Source: JAGMDK01 sp023128695 (GTDB lineage: Bacteria; Planctomycetota; Phycisphaerae; UBA1845; Fen-1342). Taken from it: a DNA stretch of 16,715 bases. Below, piece after piece: positions 7,697-15,928 of this stretch. The DNA is taken from assembly GCA_030628805.1 (NCBI GenBank), contig DAOVQG010000064.1, positions 1 through 16,715 on the forward strand. The letters run 5' to 3'. Below the pieces are notes generated by a model, which did not search any database, had not been told where the DNA came from, and saw only the letters and a program-made list of their open reading frames with translations. Numbering within the stretch: the stretch's first letter is position 1; every line of letters starts with the position of its first letter. Made by a program: the position numbers and the translations under genes.

Positions 7697-7710
7697 CTTT
7701 GTATACAAAG
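7697..7710. promoter_or_regulatory. 14-bp perfect palindrome CTTTGTATACAAAG, possible regulator site
   Basis: This AT-rich perfect palindrome differs in composition from the GC-rich repeats around it. It lies 33 bases upstream of a possible -35 box for the M6 gene, a position suited to an activator or repressor dimer. No regulator is identified, so the function is inference. Confidence 0.35.
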
Positions 7711-7743
7711 AGATACGTTACTTCTGAGAGCCGCGACTTGCCG

Positions 7744-7772
7744 TTGACTCGCACATTGGAACGGGATAACAT
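7744..7772 (+). promoter_or_regulatory. Possible sigma70-like promoter for the M6 peptidase gene
   Basis: TTGACT (7744-7749) and TAACAT (7767-7772) are 17 bases apart and match consensus at 5/6 and 4/6 positions. The leader to the ATG at 7863 would be about 85 bases. A weaker alternative -10 is GATAAC at 7765 with a short spacer. Confidence 0.3.
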
Positions 7773-7862
7773 GCAGAGAGAGAGCGTACGGTCTATCGCG
7801 GGGGTGGAGGCAGATGTGCGGCTTCCTCATGCCGGTGTTTTTAGTCCAGGGAGGACTTTGGA

Positions 7863-10800
7863 ATGATGCTCTATCAATGTCGTCCGAACGGGCGGGGGCT
7901 GTGTTCCCTGTTGGCCGTCTGCGGCGTGGTTGCCGCTGCGCTGGTAAGCAGTGCTTACGGCGAGGAACGGAAGTTTGCAGTCCTACTGGCGTTACCCACC
8001 AAGAGTGGGGTCGATCTTGCGGAGCTCGACAACCCCAACGACATCCGGGACGCATACTTCGACTTCCATATGAAGCCGGAGGTGGATTCGTTCGCGGAGT
8101 TCTGGTACGAGATCTCCTATGGCACCGTCCACGTCAGCGGTGCCGTTTTTGATTGGGTCGAGATTCCGTGGGCCATTCTGCCACCTGAAGCCACCTACGG
8201 CGGCGAGGAAACCGTTGATCCAAGCACGCTGGAATCTCTCGCTGGGCTCTACCTCCCGTTCGTCGATCTGAACAACACCGGCAACTTCGATAAATTCGAG
8301 GGTGAGTATATCGTCCAAGGCCGGCAGATGATTCAGAGCGATTATAACGGCGAGTTGGACGGGAATGGAGTGGACGCGGATGGGCATTACTGGGAGCCCC
8401 CGACCGTGCCACTCCAGCCGTTCGCCGTGGTCGACGGCACGGAATTCGCCACCCCGGGGATGGTGGATTTCGACACGATCCTGGGGGGGGTCTGGACCCC
8501 CGGCGAGCGCTTCCGCGACATGAATGACAACGGCGTCTACGACGCCTTCTGTGAGCCCACCCGCGACGGCTGGGGCGACAGTAGCGCCTCTGGGAGCCTC
8601 GCAGGGGCTTGTTGCGTGGGGGATGGCGGCGATCCGGAGGTGTTTACCTGCACGCTGGAACCCGACGAGGAGGCCTGCAACGAGCTGGAAGGCACTTTTT
8701 ACGTGGGCATATTATGCACCACGGACGATGACGGAAATGGTACGGCGGATGCCTGTGAGGGGCATTGGGCTTGTTGTGTGGATGAAGTCTGCACGATAGA
8801 AAGCGACGAGGATGCCTGCCTCGCACTGACTGGCACTTTTCACGTGGGCCAACATTGCGTTGACGCGGATTCAAATGGCATGATAGATGCTTGCGAAGGT
8901 GCCGGCGGCTGGGGAGCTGATTGCCCAGGGGCCGAGGCCGCTCGGGATGGTGTTATCGATTCTGGGGAATACTGCGACCTGGATGATGACAGCAATTGGG
9001 ACTTTCCTGAGCCGTTCGAGGACTTCCTACGGGTTTATCTGCCGGAAGGCTACGGGGGCGGGGAAACCTGGGCCAAACTTGATCCAAGCTACAAGAATGA
9101 GGACCCGGTTTCTCGAGCGTGGGCCGAGGCGTACATCCGGGCCAACTACCCTGGCTACGCTGGTGAGCCGGTTCGTTTCCAGGGCGACACGAACGCCTGC
9201 GGGATCTTGGGACGATTCGGAAACGACCGCTACGATGGCCCCGACTGGTGGTTCGAAGGCAGCAATACCGGCAGCAAAATGCAGCAGAACGCTTTCACTC
9301 CGTACTTGCCGAATGCAATCACCCCCAAGCCCAGCGACGGTTATTTCGGGCTGTTTGCCTGGGATTTCGAGGCGTGGTGGACCGCGTACTGGAACGACAA
9401 GCATACGATGTACAATCTCGATCCGGGCATCACAGCCCCCCTGCCGGAGTGGGAGGAGCTGATCCCCAACCTGGAGGAATTCGACCCGGACGGTCAGATT
9501 GCGGAGAACGGGCTCGAACGACGCTTTGAACCCAATTGCGGCGGCACCACGGCCCGTGCAATGCAGGACGGCGTGGATTACGGCTATGCTCTTGACACCA
9601 ACCCGAGGTGTGCCGACGGTGGCGCCAACATGAGTGACCCGGGGACTGGTTGCGGCGATATGGACCTGCGACCGGAAGAAGATTGGAATCCCGGCGACGG
9701 CAGCGGCGACGACGACTCGAAGCCGATTCTCCCCGACGAACTCGATACCAACGAAGACGGCCACAAGGACTGGTACGACGGGCCGGCCGAGTTCGACGAT
9801 CTGCCATCGTCCATGTATCACCGGGCATACGATTCGAACATTTCCGGTCTGTTCTACGGCGGCGACGGCCGCTTGGGGGAGGTCACCTCGCCGGCCGGCT
9901 TTAGCCCCTGGGGCCATGACATCGGCGGGGGGAATCCGAACAATCCGAGCGGCCCGGACGGCATCATCCCCGCCGGCGGCCCGCTGGCCTACAACGTACA
10001 CGGCACCAACGGCTACGACGCCGGCAATGTCTTGAACCTGGAGTTCATGACCTGGCGGAGAGAGCCCCTCAACGGTGCAAACGCCCTGACATTCCGCGAG
10101 AAAGTCGATATAACTGATCCCATCACCGCAACTATTTATAAGTTCTACGGGGCCGACACGCTCTGGAACCGCTTGGTTACCATCGCGGTGAACAGTACTG
10201 CCACACCCCCAACGGCAGACTGGAATGGCGTCAACAATGATACGATGTTCTGGGACCCGTCGGCCAGTGAGTGGAGCGGGATAAAGATGAGCGCCATCGC
10301 CCTGGACATTGGCGGCGGCACCCTCTATGGGATCTGTGCCCGAGAGCAGCTCGGCGTGGCCGAGAACTATCTCGTGACAATCAATACCACGTCAGGCGAA
10401 GCAACACTGCTCGAAGACCCCCCCATACCTATTCAGACGTGGGACTGGTATTCCGGAGAGTGGGTCGACTTTGCATTCCCCGTCCAGGACATGGATTACG
10501 ATTCAACCACGGGCCTGCTGTGGGTCTTGACGGACTTCTATGGAATCGCGGATTTGTGGATAGTTAACCGGGCGACAAACAAGGCCATTTACGAGTTCCC
10601 GGTTGGGTTCTCCATGTTTGGCGCCTCGGGCCTGGCCTATGGCGGCGACGACGGAGCCTACCCCATACTGTACACCCGCGATGAGGCGTGGGAGGCCCTG
10701 GCAACGATTAACTTTGACCCAGGGCATCCCGACGGTTACGACCTAGGTGACCTGATACCGACCACCAACCCGCCCGAGGACTTGAAGTTTCAGGTCGTGG

Positions 10801-13800
10801 CGCTCACGTTCGAGGCTACTGGAAGCGAAGTAATCGGTGCGGACCCGAACGACCACCTCTTCAAGGCTGCTGTCACTGAAGGCAAAGGTACCGACTTCGG
10901 CTACCTGGGCTTCTCGAAGGAGTTCTCCCAGGCCATGAAGCGCGACTTCAACCTCGACGGCCTGCTCGACCTGGGCGAGGTCCGCGCCGCCGGCACCGAG
11001 AACTACGTCATCGACGAGTACACTATGACCGCCAACGATGGCGGGCCGGCCGGGAGGTATCCCTTTAACCGTCGGCGGCTGACCGAAGACATCGTGGCGG
11101 CCCTGGACGCGAGCGTCGACTGGGACGAGGTGATCATGACGGTCGGCCAGCCGCCGGACGTCACCGGCTATGTTCATTCCACCTTCATTATTCCCGCGGG
11201 AACGACCGGGGAGGCCTCCTCGGCCGGCGGACGCCCGCTGTTCGTACTCCCGGCCCCCGGCATGAACCTTCCCATTCAGGTCCGAGAGCAACCCGGCACG
11301 ACCATGTCCCCACTGAAGTTTTCCGACTTCGGAACGCCGATGGACGGCTCCGGCGAGACAGGCGGCGAGACGCAGGACTATCAAAAGCAACTGATGTCCC
11401 ACGAATGGCTGCACGTCTGGGAAGGTTATCCGGACCTCTATGATTATGACGAATACAGCCCGACGGGTCCCGTGATCAACCACCCGGTGGGCGCTTGGGA
11501 CATCATGTCGGGCGCGTGGGTGCACCCCACTCCGCCGCTGAAACAATCCGGGGTGGGCAATGCCGGCCTCGGCACGGACCACCTCCCGTGGATCGAGGTC
11601 CAGGACCTGACCGAAGTCATCAATCCGATGGAGGAGACCCAAGTCACGCTCTACGACTACGCCTTCAACCCCACGAACTCCGTGTACGTCTTCAAGAATC
11701 CCAACGCGCTGACTTATGCCTATGATGCCACCGACACCATTATGAACGGCGAGCTGTACTACTTCTGGCGCGTCACGCACCATCTGTATCCCTATCCGAA
11801 TTGGCGCAATTTCTCGCTCTATGGTCCGGGTGAAGGCATGCTGATCATGCACACGGACTTCGGGGAAAATCTCGAAGGCGCCCCGCAGCAACAACGTATC
11901 GGCAGCCATTTCGGGTACAACATCGTGCAGGCCGACGGACTCCAGCAACTGGAAGCCGGCGAGAACTACGGCGACTCCGGCGACCCGTTCCCCGGGGCTT
12001 TCTTCGTCACGCAATGGGACGAAGGGACGGATCCCAATTCCAACTGGTGGGGCGGCCATCTCAGCGGTCTCGAAATCCGGAACATCGTGGAGTACGACGA
12101 CCACTCGGTCATCACCTTCTACTGGCATTTGCGCTCGGTCCCCGAACTGGAGTTCAACCGGCCGCCCGGCGAGACGGTGATCGGGCCGAACCTCATCCTC
12201 GGCTTCAAGGCCTTTGATTTCTACGCCGGGACGGAGATCGAGTTCTACTATGACACCGATGACGCCGACTACGACGGCACCCAGTTCCCGGGCGTGCTAC
12301 ATAAGTCGCCGCCGGGGCTCGCTCATCTAACGTATCCGGTGGACATCTCCAGCGTGCCTGACGGGGAGTACTACTTCTATGCCCGGCTGAAGCCCGGCGA
12401 GGGTATCGACGAGCAATGGGAACTCGAGTTCTCCGACCCGCGCCCCGACGTCGTCAACCACGGACGCGGACATCTGGAAGATAGTTTCGGAGTCGAAGGC
12501 ATCGAGGTTGACAAGGACGCGCAAGATCGCCTGGAAACGAAACTCGAGAAATGGACGATCACGTGCATCGACCACACCACACCGGGGGCCGAAGTCTGGC
12601 AGGTCGAAGGCTCACTCTCCGGCGTTCAGGCCACCCCGGCGACGACCGACGTTCTGTATACCTTCAATGATAACGAGGGTGGAATCCAGTTTAAGATTGA
12701 ATACGATCCGGAGGCTGACACTGAACAAGGCAACGTCAGTCTGGTCTACGACGGGAGCGCGTACACGACGCTCACGGACGACGGGGCCAACTTCGTCGCC
12801 AGCGACTTCAAGGCCGGCGACTACGTGCGGATCATCGGCGGCGCCGGCGCCATACCGGGCTTCTTCACGATCACGAACGTTCCCTCGACAACCTCGTTGC
12901 AACTGGTGGGCAACGCCGGCGACGCCGCCACCGGCGTGACGTACTGGGTACACGCCTTCTCGAACAACGGCGGCGGGGCCGGAGCACCCGACCGGTTCCA
13001 CTTCATGACCACCGGCAAGACGCCCTACAGTCTGCCCATCACTCTGCTGAATGGGGACGTCGTCCCGCGTGTCTACCCCGTAGTCGAGGTCTCGTATCCG
13101 GAAGACGATACCAACCCGGGGCGGAGAGCACCGTTGCGCGTGCGGTTCGACGCCGCCCAGTCGCTCGACGAGAACGGGGAGCCCAACGAGGACCTGGTCT
13201 ACGCCTGGAACTTCGGCGACCCGGACAGCCCGGACCCGACCAGCGACCAGGCGGTGATCGAGCACGTTTACAGCGATGAGCAGTTCCCGGGTCCGGACCC
13301 GGTGACCGTGACCGCGACCTTGGACCTCACCATCCACCAGGGCGAGCCGGAAGAAATCGTCAGCGTGGAGACGGTCGAGATCGTCGTCAGTCCCCCGTTC
13401 TACGACGCGGACCAGGATGGGATTCAGGATTCCGACGACAACTGCCCGTTTATCTTCAACCCCAACCAGGACAACAGCGACGGAGATACCCTCGGCGACG
13501 TGTGCGACAACTGTCCCAATGACGACAATGAGAATCAATCCGACCTCGACGGCGACGGCCTCGGCGACGCCTGCGACGATGACATCGACGGCGACGGGGT
13601 TTTGAACGTGGACGACAACTGCCCGGAGGTCCCCAACGCGCCAGAGCCGGGAGAGGATCAACCCGACCTCGATGGCGACGGCGAGGGCGACGCCTGCGAT
13701 TGGGACATCGACGGCGATACCGTGGCCAACGGCATCGACAACTGCCCGGTGACGCCCAACACCGACCAGGCTGATGCCGACGGCGACGGCCTCGGCAACG

Positions 13801-14711
13801 CCTGCGACGCGTGCCCCTTCGATTTGGGCAACGACGCCGACGGCGACGGCATCTGCGGCGACGTGGACAATTGTCCCACCATCGCCAATCCGGACCAGTC
13901 CGACACCGACCTGGACGGCATCGGCGACGCCTGTGACCACTGCCTCTACGACCCCTACAACGACATCGATGACGACGGCCTGTGCGGCAACATGGACAAT
14001 TGTCCGAACATCGCCAACCCGGACCAGGCCGACGCCGACCTGGACGGCATTGGAGACGCATGTGACATCTGTCCGAACGATCCGGAGAACGACGCGGACG
14101 GTGACGGCATTTGCGGTACCCCGGATGATACTACCGACGAAACGGATACTACATCCGACACCACCGAGACCCCTGAAACCGAGCCTCCCACGGCGCTTCG
14201 TCCTCCGACCGAGCCGTCCTCGCCGTACCCGTCGGACGGGGCCGCTGACATGCCGACCGACGTCAGGCTCGACTGGTCCGATTCGGAACGAGTGGAGATG
14301 TACCGCGTGATCGTCGGTCCGGACATGGCTCTGAACACCAAGTTCCTCAACGCCGGCACGACCGCGTCGCAATGGAACGCGAACCTGAACTTGCGTGAGG
14401 GGCGTACATATTACTGGCAGGTCATCGCGGAGAATGACGCCGGCTCCACGGAGGGTCCGATCTGGTCGTTTACCACGGTTGGTACGGCGTCGCCGGAGCC
14501 GGACGTTACCCAAGAGCAGCCCGAGGACGAAACGACCGCTGAAGACGAAGAGACCGAGGAGTCGAGCGAGGAAACCAGCACACTCGATCAATCGCTCAAA
14601 GATACGGGCCTGTGTCCCGCGACCGCTGCCAGCGCTCTGCTGTTCACGCTGTTCGGTCTCTGGACCACGCGGTCCCGCGCCCGCAACGCGCGGCGACGAG
14701 CTGACGGCTAG
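7863..14711 (+). CDS. Giant secreted M6 (immune inhibitor A-like) metallopeptidase with split catalytic region, PKD-like domain, TSP3 repeats and C-terminal anchor
   Basis: This 2282-residue protein starts at an ATG seven bases after AGGGAGGA; a second ATG follows immediately. The signal peptide spans about 1-33. An M6-type N-terminal segment (about 37-110, with FAEFWYEISYGTVHVSG) is separated by roughly 1000 residues from the zinc site HEWLHVWEGYPDLYD (His1180, Glu1181, His1184). The met-turn WDIMSG (Met1215) and M6 C-terminal motifs GMLIMHTD (about 1325) and GDSGDPFPG (1370-1378) follow. The intervening segment holds two ACC Cys-rich repeats (247-346), EF-type loops (135, 219, 628, 1028) and a beta-rich, possibly propeller-like part (about 740-985). 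After the peptidase come beta domains, a PKD-like domain (about 1740-1845), TSP3 repeats (1847-2089), a Thr/Glu linker, an FN3-like domain (about 2112-2206), an acidic linker, and LCPATAAS plus a hydrophobic stretch and Arg-rich end. Relative to HExxHxxGxPD the motif has one extra residue before Gly, so activity is likely but not certain. Confidence 0.9.
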   Translation: MMLYQCRPNGRGLCSLLAVCGVVAAALVSSAYGEERKFAVLLALPTKSGVDLAELDNPNDIRDAYFDFHMKPEVDSFAEFWYEISYGTVHVSGAVFDWVEIPWAILPPEATYGGEETVDPSTLESLAGLYLPFVDLNNTGNFDKFEGEYIVQGRQMIQSDYNGELDGNGVDADGHYWEPPTVPLQPFAVVDGTEFATPGMVDFDTILGGVWTPGERFRDMNDNGVYDAFCEPTRDGWGDSSASGSLAGACCVGDGGDPEVFTCTLEPDEEACNELEGTFYVGILCTTDDDGNGTADACEGHWACCVDEVCTIESDEDACLALTGTFHVGQHCVDADSNGMIDACEGAGGWGADCPGAEAARDGVIDSGEYCDLDDDSNWDFPEPFEDFLRVYLPEGYGGGETWAKLDPSYKNEDPVSRAWAEAYIRANYPGYAGEPVRFQGDTNACGILGRFGNDRYDGPDWWFEGSNTGSKMQQNAFTPYLPNAITPKPSDGYFGLFAWDFEAWWTAYWNDKHTMYNLDPGITAPLPEWEELIPNLEEFDPDGQIAENGLERRFEPNCGGTTARAMQDGVDYGYALDTNPRCADGGANMSDPGTGCGDMDLRPEEDWNPGDGSGDDDSKPILPDELDTNEDGHKDWYDGPAEFDDLPSSMYHRAYDSNISGLFYGGDGRLGEVTSPAGFSPWGHDIGGGNPNNPSGPDGIIPAGGPLAYNVHGTNGYDAGNVLNLEFMTWRREPLNGANALTFREKVDITDPITATIYKFYGADTLWNRLVTIAVNSTATPPTADWNGVNNDTMFWDPSASEWSGIKMSAIALDIGGGTLYGICAREQLGVAENYLVTINTTSGEATLLEDPPIPIQTWDWYSGEWVDFAFPVQDMDYDSTTGLLWVLTDFYGIADLWIVNRATNKAIYEFPVGFSMFGASGLAYGGDDGAYPILYTRDEAWEALATINFDPGHPDGYDLGDLIPTTNPPEDLKFQVVALTFEATGSEVIGADPNDHLFKAAVTEGKGTDFGYLGFSKEFSQAMKRDFNLDGLLDLGEVRAAGTENYVIDEYTMTANDGGPAGRYPFNRRRLTEDIVAALDASVDWDEVIMTVGQPPDVTGYVHSTFIIPAGTTGEASSAGGRPLFVLPAPGMNLPIQVREQPGTTMSPLKFSDFGTPMDGSGETGGETQDYQKQLMSHEWLHVWEGYPDLYDYDEYSPTGPVINHPVGAWDIMSGAWVHPTPPLKQSGVGNAGLGTDHLPWIEVQDLTEVINPMEETQVTLYDYAFNPTNSVYVFKNPNALTYAYDATDTIMNGELYYFWRVTHHLYPYPNWRNFSLYGPGEGMLIMHTDFGENLEGAPQQQRIGSHFGYNIVQADGLQQLEAGENYGDSGDPFPGAFFVTQWDEGTDPNSNWWGGHLSGLEIRNIVEYDDHSVITFYWHLRSVPELEFNRPPGETVIGPNLILGFKAFDFYAGTEIEFYYDTDDADYDGTQFPGVLHKSPPGLAHLTYPVDISSVPDGEYYFYARLKPGEGIDEQWELEFSDPRPDVVNHGRGHLEDSFGVEGIEVDKDAQDRLETKLEKWTITCIDHTTPGAEVWQVEGSLSGVQATPATTDVLYTFNDNEGGIQFKIEYDPEADTEQGNVSLVYDGSAYTTLTDDGANFVASDFKAGDYVRIIGGAGAIPGFFTITNVPSTTSLQLVGNAGDAATGVTYWVHAFSNNGGGAGAPDRFHFMTTGKTPYSLPITLLNGDVVPRVYPVVEVSYPEDDTNPGRRAPLRVRFDAAQSLDENGEPNEDLVYAWNFGDPDSPDPTSDQAVIEHVYSDEQFPGPDPVTVTATLDLTIHQGEPEEIVSVETVEIVVSPPFYDADQDGIQDSDDNCPFIFNPNQDNSDGDTLGDVCDNCPNDDNENQSDLDGDGLGDACDDDIDGDGVLNVDDNCPEVPNAPEPGEDQPDLDGDGEGDACDWDIDGDTVANGIDNCPVTPNTDQADADGDGLGNACDACPFDLGNDADGDGICGDVDNCPTIANPDQSDTDLDGIGDACDHCLYDPYNDIDDDGLCGNMDNCPNIANPDQADADLDGIGDACDICPNDPENDADGDGICGTPDDTTDETDTTSDTTETPETEPPTALRPPTEPSSPYPSDGAADMPTDVRLDWSDSERVEMYRVIVGPDMALNTKFLNAGTTASQWNANLNLREGRTYYWQVIAENDAGSTEGPIWSFTTVGTASPEPDVTQEQPEDETTAEDEETEESSEETSTLDQSLKDTGLCPATAASALLFTLFGLWTTRSRARNARRRADG
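8601..8900 (+). other. Tandem Cys-rich ACC modules within the M6 protein
   Basis: Residues 247-346 contain two units of about 50 residues. Each begins ACC, contains DE.AC..L.GTF.VG..C, and ends in a Ca2+-loop-like D.D.NG..DACEG. The C25 peptidase has a related single unit at residues 993-1067. The module therefore occurs in two unrelated peptidases of this locus. Confidence 0.7.
13401..14130 (+). other. Thrombospondin type 3 repeat region of the M6 protein
   Basis: Residues 1847-2089 repeat the pattern D.DGDG.GDACD...DNCP...N.DQ.D, with six G(D/N)xCD units and about nine Cys-Pro-type starts. TSP3 repeats bind many Ca2+ ions and make a rigid, Ca2+-dependent stalk. The DNA is correspondingly repetitive (GACGGCGACGG and CGACGCCTGCGA motifs), which could cause slippage or misassembly. 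Confidence 0.9.
14613..14708 (+). other. C-terminal anchor or sorting-type tail of the M6 protein
   Basis: Residues 2251-2282 begin CPATAASALLFTLFGLW and end in an Arg-rich RSRARNARRRADG. The order Cys, hydrophobic helix, basic tail resembles CTERM-type sorting tails such as MYXO-CTERM. It follows an acidic Ser/Thr/Glu linker (about 2207-2245), as expected for a surface-tethered protein. The other two peptidases here lack such a tail. Confidence 0.6.
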
Positions 14712-14759
14712 CCGCGTGGCGGACCGCAAGAGAGAACCACAATAGGTCGCGAACGACCG

Positions 14760-14777
14760 CGCGGGCTGAAGCCCGCG
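14760..14777. repeat. Compact GC-rich palindrome between convergent genes
   Basis: CGCGGGC-TGAA-GCCCGCG has 7-bp perfect arms and sits 48 bases after the M6 stop and 27 bases after the end of the - strand transglutaminase-like gene. A stable hairpin between convergent genes could shape both transcript ends, but there is no T-run on either side. GCGGGCT...AGCCCGC palindromes appear to be another repeat family. Confidence 0.6.
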
Positions 14778-14804
14778 GCTCTTCGGAGTTCCCGCGTCTC
14801 TCCA

Positions 14805-15704
14805 CTAATCTCCACCCCGGCGTGCCCCGCCTCGGGTTGGGGCGGCTTTAATCGCCAGCAGTAACCATCCACCCACCCCCGCCAACAGGCCGCTCCACAC
14901 GAGCAGCGGCTCGGAAGCGAGTGCGGCCGGCGCTGCCCCGGACCAGCGGAACAGCGTCAAAGCTCCTCCCAAAAGCAGGCAGCCGATGATGCGTCTCCTG
15001 AGCGATGACCAGGGGTGTAGCGTCACGGCACAGAGGACCAAGACCAGCACCACTTCCCGTCCCAGCGGGAACACCGCGATTCCGAAGGTCAGCCCTCGGC
15101 CAAGATTCATCAGGGCTTCCAGGTTCACGGTTGGCCGCGTTCCAGATTCGCCGCCGACCAGCGTCTTGGCTCCCGTGCCGGGGTCCATGATTTCCCGGGG
15201 CTCGTGCTCTTGCGACGCGTCGCAGGTAACCACCCAGACATGCTTGATGTCCGTGACCAGCCAAGCCTCATGCCCCAGCCGCCGCAGGAGGGAAGCGGCC
15301 ACTACGGCGCGTCCATCGCAGTCTTCGCGCCCCATCGTGAACACCTCGTCTACCGTTGGCAGATAGTCCATCACTCCCCAGACTTCCCAATCGAATCCGT
15401 ATGGGACCCGCGCGTAAACGACATCCATGACCGCGGCCCGCACGTCGTCCGGCGTGGCATCCTCGCCCGCCGCCGCGATTACTTGCGACTCGAGTTCGGC
15501 CAAGGCGGGGTGCTCCGGCTCCAGGACTGAATTGAGGTCCTGCAAACGCCCGCACTGAGTGGGGATCAACCAGACCTTGGGATACAACACCAGCAATACG
15601 GTCACGAGGAATACGAAGGTCTTCAGAGGCCAGCGCACTCGGCGAGGCCAACGATGGAGACGATGCCAAAAAGCTATCCTGGCCATATCTGAGCCCGGCG
15701 GCAT
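14805..15704 (-). CDS. Membrane-anchored transglutaminase-like protein
   Basis: This 299-residue protein is read from the ATG at 15704; TTG at 15725 and ATG at 15686 are alternatives and none has an ideal ribosome binding site. A basic N-terminus (HRWPRRVRWPLK) precedes helix 1 (about 27-47). An exported transglutaminase-like domain (about 53-198) follows, with REDCDGRAVVAASLLRRLG (Cys129), KHVWVVT (His155) and MDPG (Asp174), giving a plausible Cys-His-Asp triad. Three further helices lie at about 205-229, 236-253 and 265-286, with Arg-rich segments (SLRRR, TRGGARRGGD) placed inside. By the positive-inside rule both termini are cytoplasmic and the catalytic domain faces out. The fold covers proteases and transferases, so the reaction cannot be named. 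The gene converges with the M6 gene and need not share its function. Confidence 0.8.
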   Translation of the reverse strand: MPPGSDMARIAFWHRLHRWPRRVRWPLKTFVFLVTVLLVLYPKVWLIPTQCGRLQDLNSVLEPEHPALAELESQVIAAAGEDATPDDVRAAVMDVVYARVPYGFDWEVWGVMDYLPTVDEVFTMGREDCDGRAVVAASLLRRLGHEAWLVTDIKHVWVVTCDASQEHEPREIMDPGTGAKTLVGGESGTRPTVNLEALMNLGRGLTFGIAVFPLGREVVLVLVLCAVTLHPWSSLRRRIIGCLLLGGALTLFRWSGAAPAALASEPLLVWSGLLAGVGGWLLLAIKAAPTRGGARRGGD

Positions 15705-15872
15705 GAAGATCGAGAGTTCTTCCAAAAGGACACACCCGATAAGTAATTACGGGTATTTGCCTGAGTGTATTCCCTGCGCGGATTGGGTACAAACAGGCCA
15801 TCGGGCTTGGCGAAGGCTGTAGCCTGGGAAGATAAAATTCCCACGAAAATACAGGTGGCTGGAAAGATGTAC

Positions 15873-15901
15873 TTTACAAAACCTAACATATACCGTACAC
15901 T
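15873..15901 (+). promoter_or_regulatory. Possible sigma70-like promoter
   Basis: TTTACA (15873-15878) and TACACT (15896-15901) are 17 bases apart, matching consensus at 5/6 and 4/6 positions in an AT-rich pocket. Transcription would start near 15908 and run into the small ORF at 16069. Confidence 0.35.
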
Positions 15902-15912
15902 GGATTGTGTGG

Positions 15913-15928
15913 ATTCGCAGGTGCGAAT
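15913..15928. promoter_or_regulatory. Operator-like palindrome ATTCGCA-GG-TGCGAAT
   Basis: Perfect 7-bp arms flank two bases. The site begins 12 bases after the possible -10 box, overlapping the expected transcription start region, a common repressor position. No binding protein is identified. The nearby ribbon-helix-helix-like protein (16115-16438) is one speculative candidate. Confidence 0.35.

Larger units (their letters stand above)
7412..7747 (+). pseudogene. Orphan start with strong ribosome binding site; 111-residue ORF running through palindromic repeats
   Basis: GGAAGGAAAGGGAG ends six bases before an ATG at 7412. The context GGGAGACC...ATG closely resembles the C25 gene leader (GGGAGACCCTTAATG). 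The encoded 111 residues are not a plausible folded protein. After about 25 residues the frame simply translates the palindromic elements, with RSVRAPSRT-like segments repeated. The best reading is a gene start left behind after its body was lost or replaced. A translated leader peptide is an alternative. I recognise no family. Confidence 0.3.
7194..7862. other. 669-base palindrome-rich intergenic region
   Basis: I do not accept any full gene here. It holds an inverted doublet (7202-7272), an orphan leader with ATG (7396-7414), two identical 27-base palindromic repeats with an inverted element between them (7488-7574), an opposite-orientation relative (7603-7631), a 10-bp-arm hairpin (7653-7676), a 14-bp perfect palindrome (7697-7710) and a possible promoter for the M6 gene (7744-7772). 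Positions 7273-7390 show nothing recognisable. Confidence 0.7.

Noticed and set aside
13401..14130. DNA minisatellite
   Set aside because: The repetition is explained by Ca2+-binding TSP3 protein repeats; unit lengths vary and the frame is maintained.
12612..14729. Long open frame on the - strand (705 codons)
   Set aside because: It is antisense to the TSP3 and PKD-like part of the M6 gene; its Val/Ile-rich periodicity mirrors the GAC/GGC codons of the repeats.
14805..15704. LapG-type adhesin-releasing protease
   Set aside because: The Cys motif (REDCDGRAV) and the four-helix topology differ from what I know of soluble periplasmic LapG, and no LapD or LapA partner is visible.
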